64,000 bases of DNA from Candidatus Zixiibacteriota bacterium (GTDB lineage: Bacteria > Zixibacteria > MSB-5A5 > DG-27), in NCBI GenBank assembly GCA_030605835.1, contig JAUWHO010000023.1, positions 124,001 through 188,000 of the forward strand, given 5' to 3'. The position numbers were made by a program, and so were the translations under genes. A model generated the notes under the pieces. The model worked only from the letters and a program-made list of their open reading frames with translations, did not search any database and had not been told where the DNA came from. This document shows positions 1 to 8,373 of the stretch, piece after piece; positions within the stretch are counted from its first letter, which is position 1, and the number at the start of each line of letters is the position of its first letter.

Positions 1-392
1 GCGAGGACAAAATCGATGGTCAGGATAACGACGGTGACGGTTTAGTCGACGAAGACCCCGAGGAGGCCACCTTACCCCTGCCCTTATCCTTCAGGGTTGG
101 GCTGGCCATGGACGTCCTCGATCTGGAGGCCAACCGGGTTACCCTGTTAGCGGAGCTGATGCATCCTTCTGATAACGAGGAGAGGTATTTGTTTGGAGCC
201 GAGTACTGGTACAGCGATATGCTGGCTCTGCGAACCGGTTACAAGGTCAACGCCGACGAGGGCGGCCTTACTGCCGGGGCCGGCATAAAGCTTGTCTCCG
301 AGACATTGGGGTCGGTGAGTTTTGATTACGCCTTCACCGACTTCGGCAGGTTGGACCAGGTTCACCGTGGCTCCTTTAGTATCTCGTTCTGA
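1..392 (+). CDS. PorV/PorQ-like outer-membrane protein, C-terminal part (partial)
   Basis: The reading frame is open from base 3 and has no start in the window, so only the last ~129 residues are present. They look like the end of a PorV/PorQ-family outer-membrane beta-barrel: the run FGAEYWYSDMLALRTGYKVN followed by Gly-rich and aromatic alternating strands, and a terminal strand ending in Phe (SFSISF), the usual end of outer-membrane barrels. An unusual Asp-rich stretch near the left edge (DGQDNDGDGLVDEDP) resembles a calcium-binding thrombospondin type-3-like loop and may be an insertion in an extracellular loop. PorV-like proteins work with type IX secretion in the FCB group; a gene with a type-IX-like sorting tail lies at 59.4 kb, but this protein could equally be another PorV-family member. 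The family call comes from pattern memory. Confidence 0.6.
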   Translation, partial: EDKIDGQDNDGDGLVDEDPEEATLPLPLSFRVGLAMDVLDLEANRVTLLAELMHPSDNEERYLFGAEYWYSDMLALRTGYKVNADEGGLTAGAGIKLVSETLGSVSFDYAFTDFGRLDQVHRGSFSISF

Positions 393-428
393 AGGTAGGA
401 ATCTGAATTGTAGATAGGAGGCAAAAGG

Positions 429-2198
429 ATGAATTTTGCTAAGGCTCATTTGAAACTTATCTTTCTGGGGCTCGTATCCGTGGGGTTGCTTCTCGCGGGT
501 TGTACCCACGAGACCACCGCCCCTCCAGGGAACCTGGCTCCGGAGACTTACGTCACCAGCTACCGGATCAACACCGATGCGGATTCCGGCAGCTACTATG
601 GGGTGACGGTGTACTGGAAAGGTTCCGATCCCGACGGGGTGGTAGGCAGCTATCGTTTCCGGGTGACGGATCCGACTAACGCCGACACTGCCAACATCGA
701 TCCCGATATCATGGATTGGCAGACGACGGGCGTCTCTGAGGTAACCTTCACTCTGCTTTTCTACGCGGAGAGGCAGGGACCGTATCTCTTCGAGGTGGCC
801 GGCCAGGATAACTGGGGGAATTGGGACACCACCCCGGCATCGGTCAACATCGACCGCGGAAGCTACCAGGAGGGTAATTATCTTCCCACCACCTCTTTCC
901 TCGCCAGACCTCCGGATGGAGCCCAGACGGGGCAGGGGGTCAGGTTTGTGCTGAAGGGAAGCGACATAGATGGCTCCGTGACGGCCTTCGAATACAGGAT
1001 GGACTACGACACCACCTGGCATTCGGTGGCGGCGGATATGGCCTCCGAGACCGCGGAGATAATCGTCACCGGTGTAACTGCCGGAGGACGCACCTTCGCC
1101 GTCAGGGCCAAGGATAATTTTGGCGGTGTCGATGCAAGTCCGCTGTCGGCCAGCTTCGAGGCACTGACCACCTTTACCCCGGAGTTCGCCTTCCCCTTTG
1201 TGGATGGCTTCTCCTATGTCGCCCCGGAGGATAATCCGGTCCTGGATACTGCCGCCATCGACTTGACCGTCGACGTGGAGTTCTACTACAGCGCCGTCGA
1301 GGAGATCTCCTACATCTTCACCGATACGACCGTGAACGACACCACCACCTGGGTCTCCAACGGCACCAACACCACCATTACGCTCACGAACGTGACCGCC
1401 AAAGATGGCTATCGCTTGTGGGTCAAGATTGAAGACGCGGCCTCAGTGGTCACCAGGCAGAGCGTGGACTTTAACCAGAAGGTTGTGAATTACGACCAGG
1501 GTATCCTCCTGGTGAACGGCGTCGATTGGGCTACATACGGGAGCGAGATTGTCAACATGTACAATGCCGAATCGACAGTCGGCGATCACAATGTTACCTG
1601 GTGGGATGTGTTCACGGTACCACCGGGAGCTGGCTATCCAGATAGCCTTGGCTCACCCTTAGGGATTGGCTCAATTCCGAGCTGGATATTCGACCCGCAG
1701 TATTTCAGCAGCATCGTTTGGATCGGCAACAATTACGCTGGTGATTTCCCGTTCTACGAGGAATCGGCTCCCTATCTGTTAGCGTACGTTGAGAACGGTG
1801 GCAATGTCATCTTAGGTTGCCGCTACGGAGCAAGCTTCTTCGATGAGGACAGCGATGACATCGCGGGGTTGGCGGAGTACTGTGGCACCAGCGATTGGTC
1901 TGGAACTGTTACCATCACCGACGCAAACCCCCTGGTTTCCACTACTTATGCCCCTGACATAGTCGATATAGGGGGCGCCGCCTCTCTAGCACAGATGTGC
2001 CAGATCAGTGGCGCTGGGATCACAGAGGTCTTCAGCTTCGACGTCAGCGGAACCGCGATGGTAGGTGGATTCAGGACCAACAAAGGAGGAGGTCACGGTC
2101 AATTTGTCTGGATCTCCGGACGTTCCTACAGACTGGACGCCACCGCCTCCCACCACAATTACGATTACATCTTGACCACCTGGTTCGGTGAGGAGTAA
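429..2198 (+). CDS. Secreted lipoprotein with Ig/FN3-like repeats, function unknown
   Basis: The 589-residue product begins with a lipoprotein signal peptide: Lys-containing n-region, hydrophobic core and lipobox LLAGC around residue 25, so it is expected to be lipid-anchored after export. The start is supported by AGGAGG about 9 bases upstream. Residues ~40-350 are Asp/Thr/Gly-rich and contain repeated segments typical of Ig or fibronectin-III-like beta domains (DPDGVVGSYRFRV, GSDIDGSVTAFEYRMDYD). The last ~230 residues start with ILLVNGVDW and include a Gly-rich stretch (YVENGGNVILGCRYG) that resembles a ThuA/glutamine-amidotransferase-like fold. The next gene has the same arrangement and is probably a paralogue. 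Function is unknown; a role in cell-surface binding or in assembling the upstream outer-membrane protein is only a guess. Confidence 0.75.
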   Translation: MNFAKAHLKLIFLGLVSVGLLLAGCTHETTAPPGNLAPETYVTSYRINTDADSGSYYGVTVYWKGSDPDGVVGSYRFRVTDPTNADTANIDPDIMDWQTTGVSEVTFTLLFYAERQGPYLFEVAGQDNWGNWDTTPASVNIDRGSYQEGNYLPTTSFLARPPDGAQTGQGVRFVLKGSDIDGSVTAFEYRMDYDTTWHSVAADMASETAEIIVTGVTAGGRTFAVRAKDNFGGVDASPLSASFEALTTFTPEFAFPFVDGFSYVAPEDNPVLDTAAIDLTVDVEFYYSAVEEISYIFTDTTVNDTTTWVSNGTNTTITLTNVTAKDGYRLWVKIEDAASVVTRQSVDFNQKVVNYDQGILLVNGVDWATYGSEIVNMYNAESTVGDHNVTWWDVFTVPPGAGYPDSLGSPLGIGSIPSWIFDPQYFSSIVWIGNNYAGDFPFYEESAPYLLAYVENGGNVILGCRYGASFFDEDSDDIAGLAEYCGTSDWSGTVTITDANPLVSTTYAPDIVDIGGAASLAQMCQISGAGITEVFSFDVSGTAMVGGFRTNKGGGHGQFVWISGRSYRLDATASHHNYDYILTTWFGEE

Positions 2199-2212
2199 AG
2201 GAGGTGACGGAC

Positions 2213-3721
2213 ATGAAGGAAATGAAGAGTGAAATCTTTCAAATAAGGAGACCGGCAAAGATGTCAAACTTCTATAAACTGTTTGCGACCGGACTGGGGA
2301 TAGCGTTGATGGCTTTCCTGATTTTCGGTTGCAGCACCGAAACCCCCTGGGAGCCGCCAGCAACCCAGCCCTTGACGGTGAACATCATCACCGGACCGGA
2401 TTCGAACACCCCCGTCCCCCACACCTCCCATGCCACCTTCACCTGGTCTGCCCGGGGCGGTAGTGGAGTTATCGCCGGTTACCAATTCTATCTGCAAGGA
2501 GTGGAGACCACCTGGCGGAGCCTGACCGACACCACCGCGGTCACCTATAAGAACCTGGTCGGTCCCGACACCCTCACCTTCCACATTCGTGTGGTTGACA
2601 GCCAGAGCAGCACCGCGGAGGATAGCCGCTGGTTCCCAGTCGATTCTGCTGCTGCGGCGGTGCCCAATACTGACGCCCCGGTAATTGTTGGGGTAAGTGC
2701 CCCAGAGGAATCTTCATTCGTGGCGGTAGGCAAGTCGGTGACCTTCACTTGGACTGTGTCCGACAGTTTCCCGGCCAACGGTATCATCCAGTGTCGTCAC
2801 ATCCTGACCACCGGCGGAGATACCACCACCGGCACCTGGTCGGATTGGTCTGAGGCTACCTCAGCAAACTATGCCAACCTCGCCGCCCGTGACCCCGCGG
2901 TCGCCACGGTGCAGGCGAAGGATGAAGACGACAGTCTCTCCAGCATTTCCGCCCCCGTTTTCATCATCAAGGCAGCGAGCATACTGTGGATCGACGATTA
3001 TGTCTTCACCGACGCCTACGGGAACGTGGACAAAATCGCAGAACGGGCCGAAGCTGCCTTCTATCACAATCTGATGGAAGGTTTTGCCTTCGCCGACTGG
3101 GATGTGCTGGCACAAGGTGCAGCTGCTCCGACTAAAGCACAACTGGATTCGATGGGTATTAGGACGGTTATCTGGACGGTGGAAGACGATGGCGCATACT
3201 ATCACCTTTGGTATTGGGTTGGCGCTGACCCAGATTCCAATGTGCTGACACTCTTACTAGAGGACGGAGGCAACGTCATGATTTCCGGATACATGGCGCT
3301 GAACGCTATGTATAACACCAACCCGCCGGCTGCGGGCGACTTTGATTTCGAATATCTTGGCGTCGATTCAACCGGTGCGTGGGGAGAGGACTATTTCACC
3401 TGGGCGGTTCGAGACACCGCTCTTGGTGCTGGCTGGGCGTTGGTTCCAGATTCGTCCAAGATCGATGTCGCCAAATACGGTGACCAGGAACGTTTCTGCT
3501 GTTACACACCGTATCTGAGGACCGGCGCCGTCCCGATATTCGTCAACGGGCTCTTGGTTGACGGATCGGTGCCTCCCCTTGGCAGTTATCAGGAACCGAT
3601 TGGACACTTCTACGACAGTGGCACCTTCAAGACCGCATTCATCTTGTTCGACACCTACTATATGCCTGAGCCGGATATGAAGCCCACCTTCCGTGACATC
3701 CTCGAACATTTCGGCGAATAG
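2213..3721 (+). CDS. Secreted lipoprotein, paralogue-like partner of the preceding gene
   Basis: This product repeats the architecture of its upstream neighbour: lipoprotein signal, two Ig/FN3-like modules (phrases ending in TTWRSLTDTTAVTYKNL and GTWSDWSEATSANYANL), then a C-terminal region starting ILWIDDYVF and containing LLLEDGGNVMISGYMALNAM. Start choice is unclear. ATG 2213 has a perfect GGAGG 8 bases upstream, but ATG 2261 has AAGGAG 10 bases upstream and gives a textbook short signal peptide with Cys at LIFGC; the longer form adds 16 charged residues. GTG 2204 is a third option. The gene starts 14 bases after the previous stop, so the two are co-transcribed, and a strong terminator follows. 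Function unknown. Confidence 0.7.
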   Translation: MKEMKSEIFQIRRPAKMSNFYKLFATGLGIALMAFLIFGCSTETPWEPPATQPLTVNIITGPDSNTPVPHTSHATFTWSARGGSGVIAGYQFYLQGVETTWRSLTDTTAVTYKNLVGPDTLTFHIRVVDSQSSTAEDSRWFPVDSAAAAVPNTDAPVIVGVSAPEESSFVAVGKSVTFTWTVSDSFPANGIIQCRHILTTGGDTTTGTWSDWSEATSANYANLAARDPAVATVQAKDEDDSLSSISAPVFIIKAASILWIDDYVFTDAYGNVDKIAERAEAAFYHNLMEGFAFADWDVLAQGAAAPTKAQLDSMGIRTVIWTVEDDGAYYHLWYWVGADPDSNVLTLLLEDGGNVMISGYMALNAMYNTNPPAAGDFDFEYLGVDSTGAWGEDYFTWAVRDTALGAGWALVPDSSKIDVAKYGDQERFCCYTPYLRTGAVPIFVNGLLVDGSVPPLGSYQEPIGHFYDSGTFKTAFILFDTYYMPEPDMKPTFRDILEHFGE

Positions 3722-3745
3722 GATAGCACGCACCTGAGAATAAGA

Positions 3746-3784
3746 CCCACCTGTCCATTTTGGGCAGGTGGGTTTGTTTTTCTT
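3746..3784 (+). terminator. Rho-independent terminator after the lipoprotein pair
   Basis: An 11-bp stem (CCCACCTGTCC at 3746-3756 pairing with GGGCAGGTGGG at 3762-3772, one G-T pair) closes a 5-base loop and is followed by TTTGTTTTTCTT. It ends the transcript of the left-edge surface-protein genes. Confidence 0.9.
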
Positions 3785-3801
3785 AGGTGAGCTGAATCTA
3801 C

Positions 3802-3830
3802 TTGCCTGCAATGCTACCAATCTCTATTTT
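3802..3830 (+). promoter_or_regulatory. Possible sigma-70 promoter for the lysA-alr cluster
   Basis: TTGCCT (3802-3807) and TATTTT (3825-3830) are separated by 17 bases and lie ~40 bases upstream of the lysA start, just after the terminator. Each hexamer matches consensus at four of six positions, so the call rests mainly on spacing and position. Confidence 0.35.
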
Positions 3831-3871
3831 TCTTCTCCGTCTTGGGAAAGAGATCGAGAGGATACGTCGAA

Positions 3872-5101
3872 TTGCACTACTTTCACTACCTCGACAATAG
3901 ACTGTTCTGTGAGAAGATTCCGCTGAGCGAAATCGCCGCCGAATTTGGCACCCCTCTTTACGTTTACAGCAAGAGGACAATTCTGCGCCATCTCGATAGG
4001 ATGGAGAGTGCCTTCAAAGATGTTTCCCACCTTATTTGTTATGCCCTCAAGGCCAACTCTAATTTGGAAATTCTGAAGATTGTAGAGGCTCAGGGATGTG
4101 GGGCTGATGTCGTCTCCGGCGGAGAGCTTTTCCTGGCGCTTAAAGCCGGCATTGAGCCGAAGAAGATCGTCTTTGCCGGAGTTGGAAAAACCGATAAGGA
4201 GATAAGGTATGCCTTAGAATCCGATATCCTGATGCTAAACGTGGAATCGGAGCCGGAGTTAAGACTGATAGAGACAATAGCAAAGCAGCTCAATAGAGTT
4301 GCTCCCATCTCCTTCCGCATAAACCCCGGAATCGATCCTGTTTCTCACCCCCATCTGGCAACCAGCCTCAAAAGCACCAAATTCGGTTTGGAGGAGAAGG
4401 AGGCACAGAGACTTTATCACCAAGCCAGCAGTAGTAAGTATCTGGAAGTGGTGGGAATTCACATGCACCTTGGTTCTCAGATCATAACTCTATCTCCCTT
4501 TTACCAGGGCGCAAAAAAGCTTGTCGCAATTTACAACGAACTGATGTCTTCGGGAATAGAGTTAAGATATATCGATTTGGGAGGAGGTCTGGGAGTTCCC
4601 CTGGGTGAGTCGGATGATGTCCCCACTCCGGACGAATATGTCAGCCACCTGATACCGCTGTTCGAAAACATCCACGCCACCATAATTGCAGAGCCGGGCC
4701 GGTGCATAATGGGGAACGCGGGAATCCTGCTCACCAGGATTCTATACCTCAAAAGCACTTCGAGTAAGAACTTCCTGATTGTGGATGCCGGAATGAACGA
4801 CTTCGTGCGCCCAGCCTTCTACAGTGCCAAGCACCAGGCCTGGCCGGTGGAAACGCCAACCGGGGAGGAAGGGCGATTCGATGTCGTCGGTCCCGTCTGT
4901 GAGGCCAGCGATTATTTGGCCAAAGACGTCCCCTTGACATCACCATCAGCAGGTGATTACTTGGCAGTGATGACCGCGGGCGCATACGGCTATTCCATGG
5001 CCTCCAACTACAACTCCAGATTGAGGCCTGCGGAGGTCTTGGTAGATAGGGATAACGTAACTTTGATTCGAAAAAGAGAGACACCAGAGGATCTGTTTTG
5101 A
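3872..5101 (+). CDS. lysA: Diaminopimelate decarboxylase
   Basis: LysA decarboxylates meso-diaminopimelate to L-lysine with PLP, the last step of lysine synthesis. The fold-type III barrel carries the PLP lysine in CYALKANSN and the phosphate-binding and dimer motifs HMHLGSQI, DLGGGLGVPLG, EPGRCIMGNAGILLT and CEASDYLA; AGAYGYSMASNYNSRLRPAEV is the usual C-terminal signature. Length (409 residues) is normal. I start it at TTG 3872, giving MHYFHYLDNRLFCEKIPLSE, which matches the usual LysA N-terminus and has AGAGGA 9 bases upstream; an upstream TTG at 3842 would add ten unlikely residues. The stop overlaps the alr start (TTGA), implying translational coupling. Its place at the head of murein-peptide genes suggests it may also draw on meso-DAP released from recycled wall peptides. 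Confidence 0.95.
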   Translation: MHYFHYLDNRLFCEKIPLSEIAAEFGTPLYVYSKRTILRHLDRMESAFKDVSHLICYALKANSNLEILKIVEAQGCGADVVSGGELFLALKAGIEPKKIVFAGVGKTDKEIRYALESDILMLNVESEPELRLIETIAKQLNRVAPISFRINPGIDPVSHPHLATSLKSTKFGLEEKEAQRLYHQASSSKYLEVVGIHMHLGSQIITLSPFYQGAKKLVAIYNELMSSGIELRYIDLGGGLGVPLGESDDVPTPDEYVSHLIPLFENIHATIIAEPGRCIMGNAGILLTRILYLKSTSSKNFLIVDAGMNDFVRPAFYSAKHQAWPVETPTGEEGRFDVVGPVCEASDYLAKDVPLTSPSAGDYLAVMTAGAYGYSMASNYNSRLRPAEVLVDRDNVTLIRKRETPEDLF

Positions 5102-6306
5102 CGGAGGACAAATTAGCCTACTCACGTCCCTCTTTCATAGAGGTTGATCTAGATGCCATCCGCTTCAACGTTAAGAGCATCAAGCAGAGGTTAGGAGACG
5201 GTGTCAAGCTGCTTGCGGTGGTCAAAGCCAATGCCTACGGTCTGGGCGCTGTCGAGGTTTCGCGAACAGTTTCGGAAGCGGGTGCAAAATACTTGGGGGT
5301 GGCTATCGTTGAAGAGGGGATCGAGCTGCGCAAGGCCGGAATCACCACGCCCATATTGGTTTTGTATCCCGAGCCTCCAGAAAGGGCCGAGCTCTTTCTG
5401 GAATACGACCTGATCCCCACAGTGTCAGACCAACTCTTTCTGGAGAGACTCAACCATCTGTGCTCACAGTCAAATAGAATCGGAGACGTCTTTCTAAAGC
5501 TGGACAGCGGCATGGGCCGCTACGGTCTTTCTCCCGGGAGCCTCCTCTCTTTAGCAGAGAAACTACTGCGGATGAGCAAGACGCGTCTCGCGGGACTTTC
5601 AACAAACCTCTCCGACCCTGAGAATGGCAGGGAGGGATATTCACTGGAGCAAATAGAGACATTTCGAAAGGTCGATCGCAAGTTACGAGGCTTGGGTTTC
5701 AGGGACTATCTGCGTTCGGTCGCCAATTCTACGGCCTTTCTGGACCTCCCCGAATCTAATTTCGATCTGGTTCGCATAGGTCACCTGCTTTACGGATCTT
5801 ATCCCTCCGAGCAAGAGGCTTCGACGGTGCCTTTGAAGTCGGTTTTCGCTCTGAAGAGCAGGGTGTTGCTGCTGAAGGAGGTTGATTGTGGACGACCTTT
5901 AGGTTACGGTAACAGCTACACAACTACAAGGTTGACCAAAATCGCAACTCTCCCGATCGGCTACGCCGATGGGGTACCCCGCCAACTCTCGAACTGCGGA
6001 CAGGTTCTAATCCGGGGTCAAAGAGCCAATATCATCGGTCGGGTCTGCATGGACGCCTTGATGGTGGACGTAACCGACATAGCTGATGTCCAGCTAGGCG
6101 ACGAGGTGGTGTTGATTGGCAAACAGGGGGATGAAACCATAACCGTGCACGAGATAGCGAAAACCAGCGGAACCATCAGCTACGAAATCATCAGCCGGCT
6201 GTCTTTGAGATTGCCTCGGATATGCAAAGACCTACATAAGACCCCGGAAACGATGATCAAGGCTGAGGCGCTGAGGGAGCCAAGCCTGACGAAAAAGGTT
6301 GATTGA
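5098..6306 (+). CDS. alr: Alanine racemase
   Basis: Alr interconverts L- and D-alanine with PLP, supplying D-Ala for peptidoglycan. The N-terminal motif VVKANAYGLGA carries the PLP lysine, and the C-terminal domain has the catalytic Tyr region LGYGNSYTT and the conserved IGYADGVPR and GRVCMDALMVDVTD segments. The length (402 residues) fits the family, with a slightly long C-terminal tail. Translation starts at TTG 5098, overlapping the lysA stop by four bases. In this cluster the enzyme could work in either direction: making D-Ala for the wall, or returning D-Ala freed by the downstream LD-carboxypeptidase to the L-Ala pool. Confidence 0.95.
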   Translation: MTEDKLAYSRPSFIEVDLDAIRFNVKSIKQRLGDGVKLLAVVKANAYGLGAVEVSRTVSEAGAKYLGVAIVEEGIELRKAGITTPILVLYPEPPERAELFLEYDLIPTVSDQLFLERLNHLCSQSNRIGDVFLKLDSGMGRYGLSPGSLLSLAEKLLRMSKTRLAGLSTNLSDPENGREGYSLEQIETFRKVDRKLRGLGFRDYLRSVANSTAFLDLPESNFDLVRIGHLLYGSYPSEQEASTVPLKSVFALKSRVLLLKEVDCGRPLGYGNSYTTTRLTKIATLPIGYADGVPRQLSNCGQVLIRGQRANIIGRVCMDALMVDVTDIADVQLGDEVVLIGKQGDETITVHEIAKTSGTISYEIISRLSLRLPRICKDLHKTPETMIKAEALREPSLTKKVD

Positions 6307-6315
6307 GCCGGATTC

Positions 6316-7419
6316 GTGATCAAAGCCGTCATAATCGTTCTGGGATTCGTAGTCATAATGTCTGGGTTGGTAGCCTTGAAGCTTGAGACCTCCAGAGACT
6401 TCATCATTCACGGACGCATAGCGATCAGTGGGGAGGAGGGTTGGAGAGAGGGCCAATTTGAGAATATGCATTTTGACTCAAGCAGCAAGGTAGTGACAGT
6501 TCTCTCCGGGAGCAAAGGCGCATACATATCCAAACCCTTCAAGACAGAGTTTCCCTTCAATGAGGTGGTTCTCACCTGGAACTGCCAGCTTTCCAAGGCA
6601 GGATATCTGACCGCCTCCGTCAGGGCCAGTAAGGACAATCAGGCCTGGACCAGCTGGTATGAGATTGCCAGGTGGCCGGGATTAAAATCAGGCAGGGAAG
6701 TCGGGGTGAAGCGGGATCAGGATGGATACATTAACGAAGACTACTTGGTGTTGAGTCAGAAACACAACCATATTCAGTTCAGGTTTGAGTTAGAATCATC
6801 TGACGGTGAGGGAGGACTCCACCTTGAGAGCACATATCTTGTTTATACTGACACGCGTGCCAACTATTTTGCTTTCAGGAGGCACTCCCCTTCGGCAGAT
6901 TTGAGGCTCCCGGAGGTAAATCTGGAGGTTCCCTATCTCTCTCAACAGAGATTGCCAGATTCGATTTCCGGGAAGACATGCAGCCCTACTTCCTTGACCA
7001 TGGTCATGAATTTCCACGGGGTGAAGGTTTCCCCACTAGAGGTCGCAGGGAAATGCTATGATGCCCCTAACGACATATATGGCAATTGGCCCTTCAATAT
7101 AACCGTGGCGCGCAGCTATGGGCTCACTTCCTGGGTAGACAGGCACAACAGTTTCGGTGAGATCGCGAAGGAGCTCCAGGAGGGTTTCCCGGTTGTTCTC
7201 AGCATCGCCTTTCGTGAGGGGGAGCTCAAAGGTTCTCCGGTAAGCCAGACCGATGGGCATCTCATCGTAGTCCGGGGCTTCACATCTGACGGGAACGTGA
7301 TCTGTAACGACCCCGCCTTTCACAATTCGGCTGAGGGTGTCATCATCTATGATCGAAACGAATTGGAGAAAGCCTGGACGGGTCACCACGGGGTGGCATA
7401 TCATCTGCGTCCTTTCTAA
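6316..7419 (+). CDS. Exported C39-like cysteine peptidase
   Basis: The 367-residue product starts at GTG 6316, ten bases after alr, with an N-terminal hydrophobic segment (residues ~4-20) that is a signal peptide or anchor. Residues ~25-190 form a beta-rich region of unknown type. Residues ~195-365 look like a Peptidase_C39_2/papain-like domain: EVPYLSQQ, then the likely nucleophile Cys in GKTCSPTSLTMVMNFHG, the likely catalytic His in DGHLIVVRGF and the Asp in VICNDPAF. All genes around it act on murein peptides, so a role cutting wall peptides outside the cytoplasm is plausible, filling a place often taken by NlpC/P60 enzymes. That role is inference; the C39-like fold is recognised with fair confidence. 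Confidence 0.75.
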   Translation: MIKAVIIVLGFVVIMSGLVALKLETSRDFIIHGRIAISGEEGWREGQFENMHFDSSSKVVTVLSGSKGAYISKPFKTEFPFNEVVLTWNCQLSKAGYLTASVRASKDNQAWTSWYEIARWPGLKSGREVGVKRDQDGYINEDYLVLSQKHNHIQFRFELESSDGEGGLHLESTYLVYTDTRANYFAFRRHSPSADLRLPEVNLEVPYLSQQRLPDSISGKTCSPTSLTMVMNFHGVKVSPLEVAGKCYDAPNDIYGNWPFNITVARSYGLTSWVDRHNSFGEIAKELQEGFPVVLSIAFREGELKGSPVSQTDGHLIVVRGFTSDGNVICNDPAFHNSAEGVIIYDRNELEKAWTGHHGVAYHLRPF

Positions 7420-7434
7420 GCTACAAACAGTGAT

Positions 7435-8370
7435 ATGATCAAGCCTAAGAGACTGAAAAAGGGGGATACAGTCGGGGTAGTGACGCCGGCAAGTCCAATA
7501 GATTCCTCTCGTCTGCGCCGTGGGATCGAGCGATTACAGGGCTGGGGATACAAAGTCAAGATCCATCCCTCCGCATATAGTCGGAGAGGCTATCTGGCCG
7601 GCGAGGATTATGCACGTGCTCAGGCATTGAATGAAGTCTTCGCCGACGAAGAGGTCGATGCCATCTTCTGCGCCCGAGGCGGTTACGGATCTGTGAGGAT
7701 TCTGCCTCAGATAGATTACGATAACATCAAAAGAAACCCAAAGATATTTCTCGGTTATAGCGACATCACCAGTCTGCATCTGGCGATATACAGGAAAACC
7801 AGATTGGTGAGTTTTCTCGGCCCCATGGTGCAGACCGAGCTCAGCAAGAGAATGCCAATTTACAACAGAGATTCCCTGCTTGGCACCTTAAGCGACAAAA
7901 CACCGAGAGTTCCGTTAAGAAATCCGAAAGGCATGCGAAGTTGGCGGATTCTGAGAGGAGGTGTTGCCGAGGGGATACTCTTGGGCGGCAACCTGACCCT
8001 CATAGCGATGTTAGCGGGGACACCTTACATGCCAGAGTTAAAGGGGAAGATCCTTTTCATCGAGGATACCGATGAAGAGCCCTCCAGCATTGACGGTATG
8101 CTTTTTCAATTGAAGTTAGCGGGTCTGCTGGACAAAATATCAGGATTGGTAATCGGACAGTTCACGAACTGCAAACCGACCAAAAGCGGTCGGCCGAGTT
8201 TGTCTATAACCCAAATCCTGAAAGATGTCCTTGCGGGAACAGATTATCCAGTCATATATAATTTTGCGTGCGGGCATGGCAGATATATCTGCACTCTTCC
8301 CTTGGGTGTACGAGCAAGAATCGACACAGATAAAAGGATGTTCACACTCTTAGAATCGGGAGTTATCTAA
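7435..8370 (+). CDS. ldcA: LD-carboxypeptidase (peptidase S66, LdcA family)
   Basis: This family removes the terminal D-Ala from L-Ala-D-Glu-meso-DAP-D-Ala tetrapeptides, a cytoplasmic step of murein recycling. Visible signatures are GVVTPASP at the N-terminus, ARGGYGSVRILPQIDY, the nucleophile Ser in GYSDIT, GGNLTLIAML, the acidic segment EDTDEEPSSIDGMLFQL, and the catalytic His region FACGHGRYICTLPLG. The Ser-Glu-His triad therefore looks intact. Length (311 residues) is normal and there is no signal peptide. It lies 15 bases after the C39-like gene and 3 bases before the epimerase; the ATG has only a weak Shine-Dalgarno, consistent with coupling to upstream translation. Confidence 0.92.
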   Translation: MIKPKRLKKGDTVGVVTPASPIDSSRLRRGIERLQGWGYKVKIHPSAYSRRGYLAGEDYARAQALNEVFADEEVDAIFCARGGYGSVRILPQIDYDNIKRNPKIFLGYSDITSLHLAIYRKTRLVSFLGPMVQTELSKRMPIYNRDSLLGTLSDKTPRVPLRNPKGMRSWRILRGGVAEGILLGGNLTLIAMLAGTPYMPELKGKILFIEDTDEEPSSIDGMLFQLKLAGLLDKISGLVIGQFTNCKPTKSGRPSLSITQILKDVLAGTDYPVIYNFACGHGRYICTLPLGVRARIDTDKRMFTLLESGVI

Positions 8371-8373
8371 GCT

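Noticed and set aside
147-1022. 291-codon minus-strand frame over the PorV-like end and the first lipoprotein
   Set aside because: It runs across two well-supported plus-strand genes and has no motif or ribosome site.
6316-7419. Bacteriocin-processing C39 transporter
   Set aside because: There is no ABC-transporter domain or membrane domain; only a stand-alone peptidase domain after a beta-rich region.
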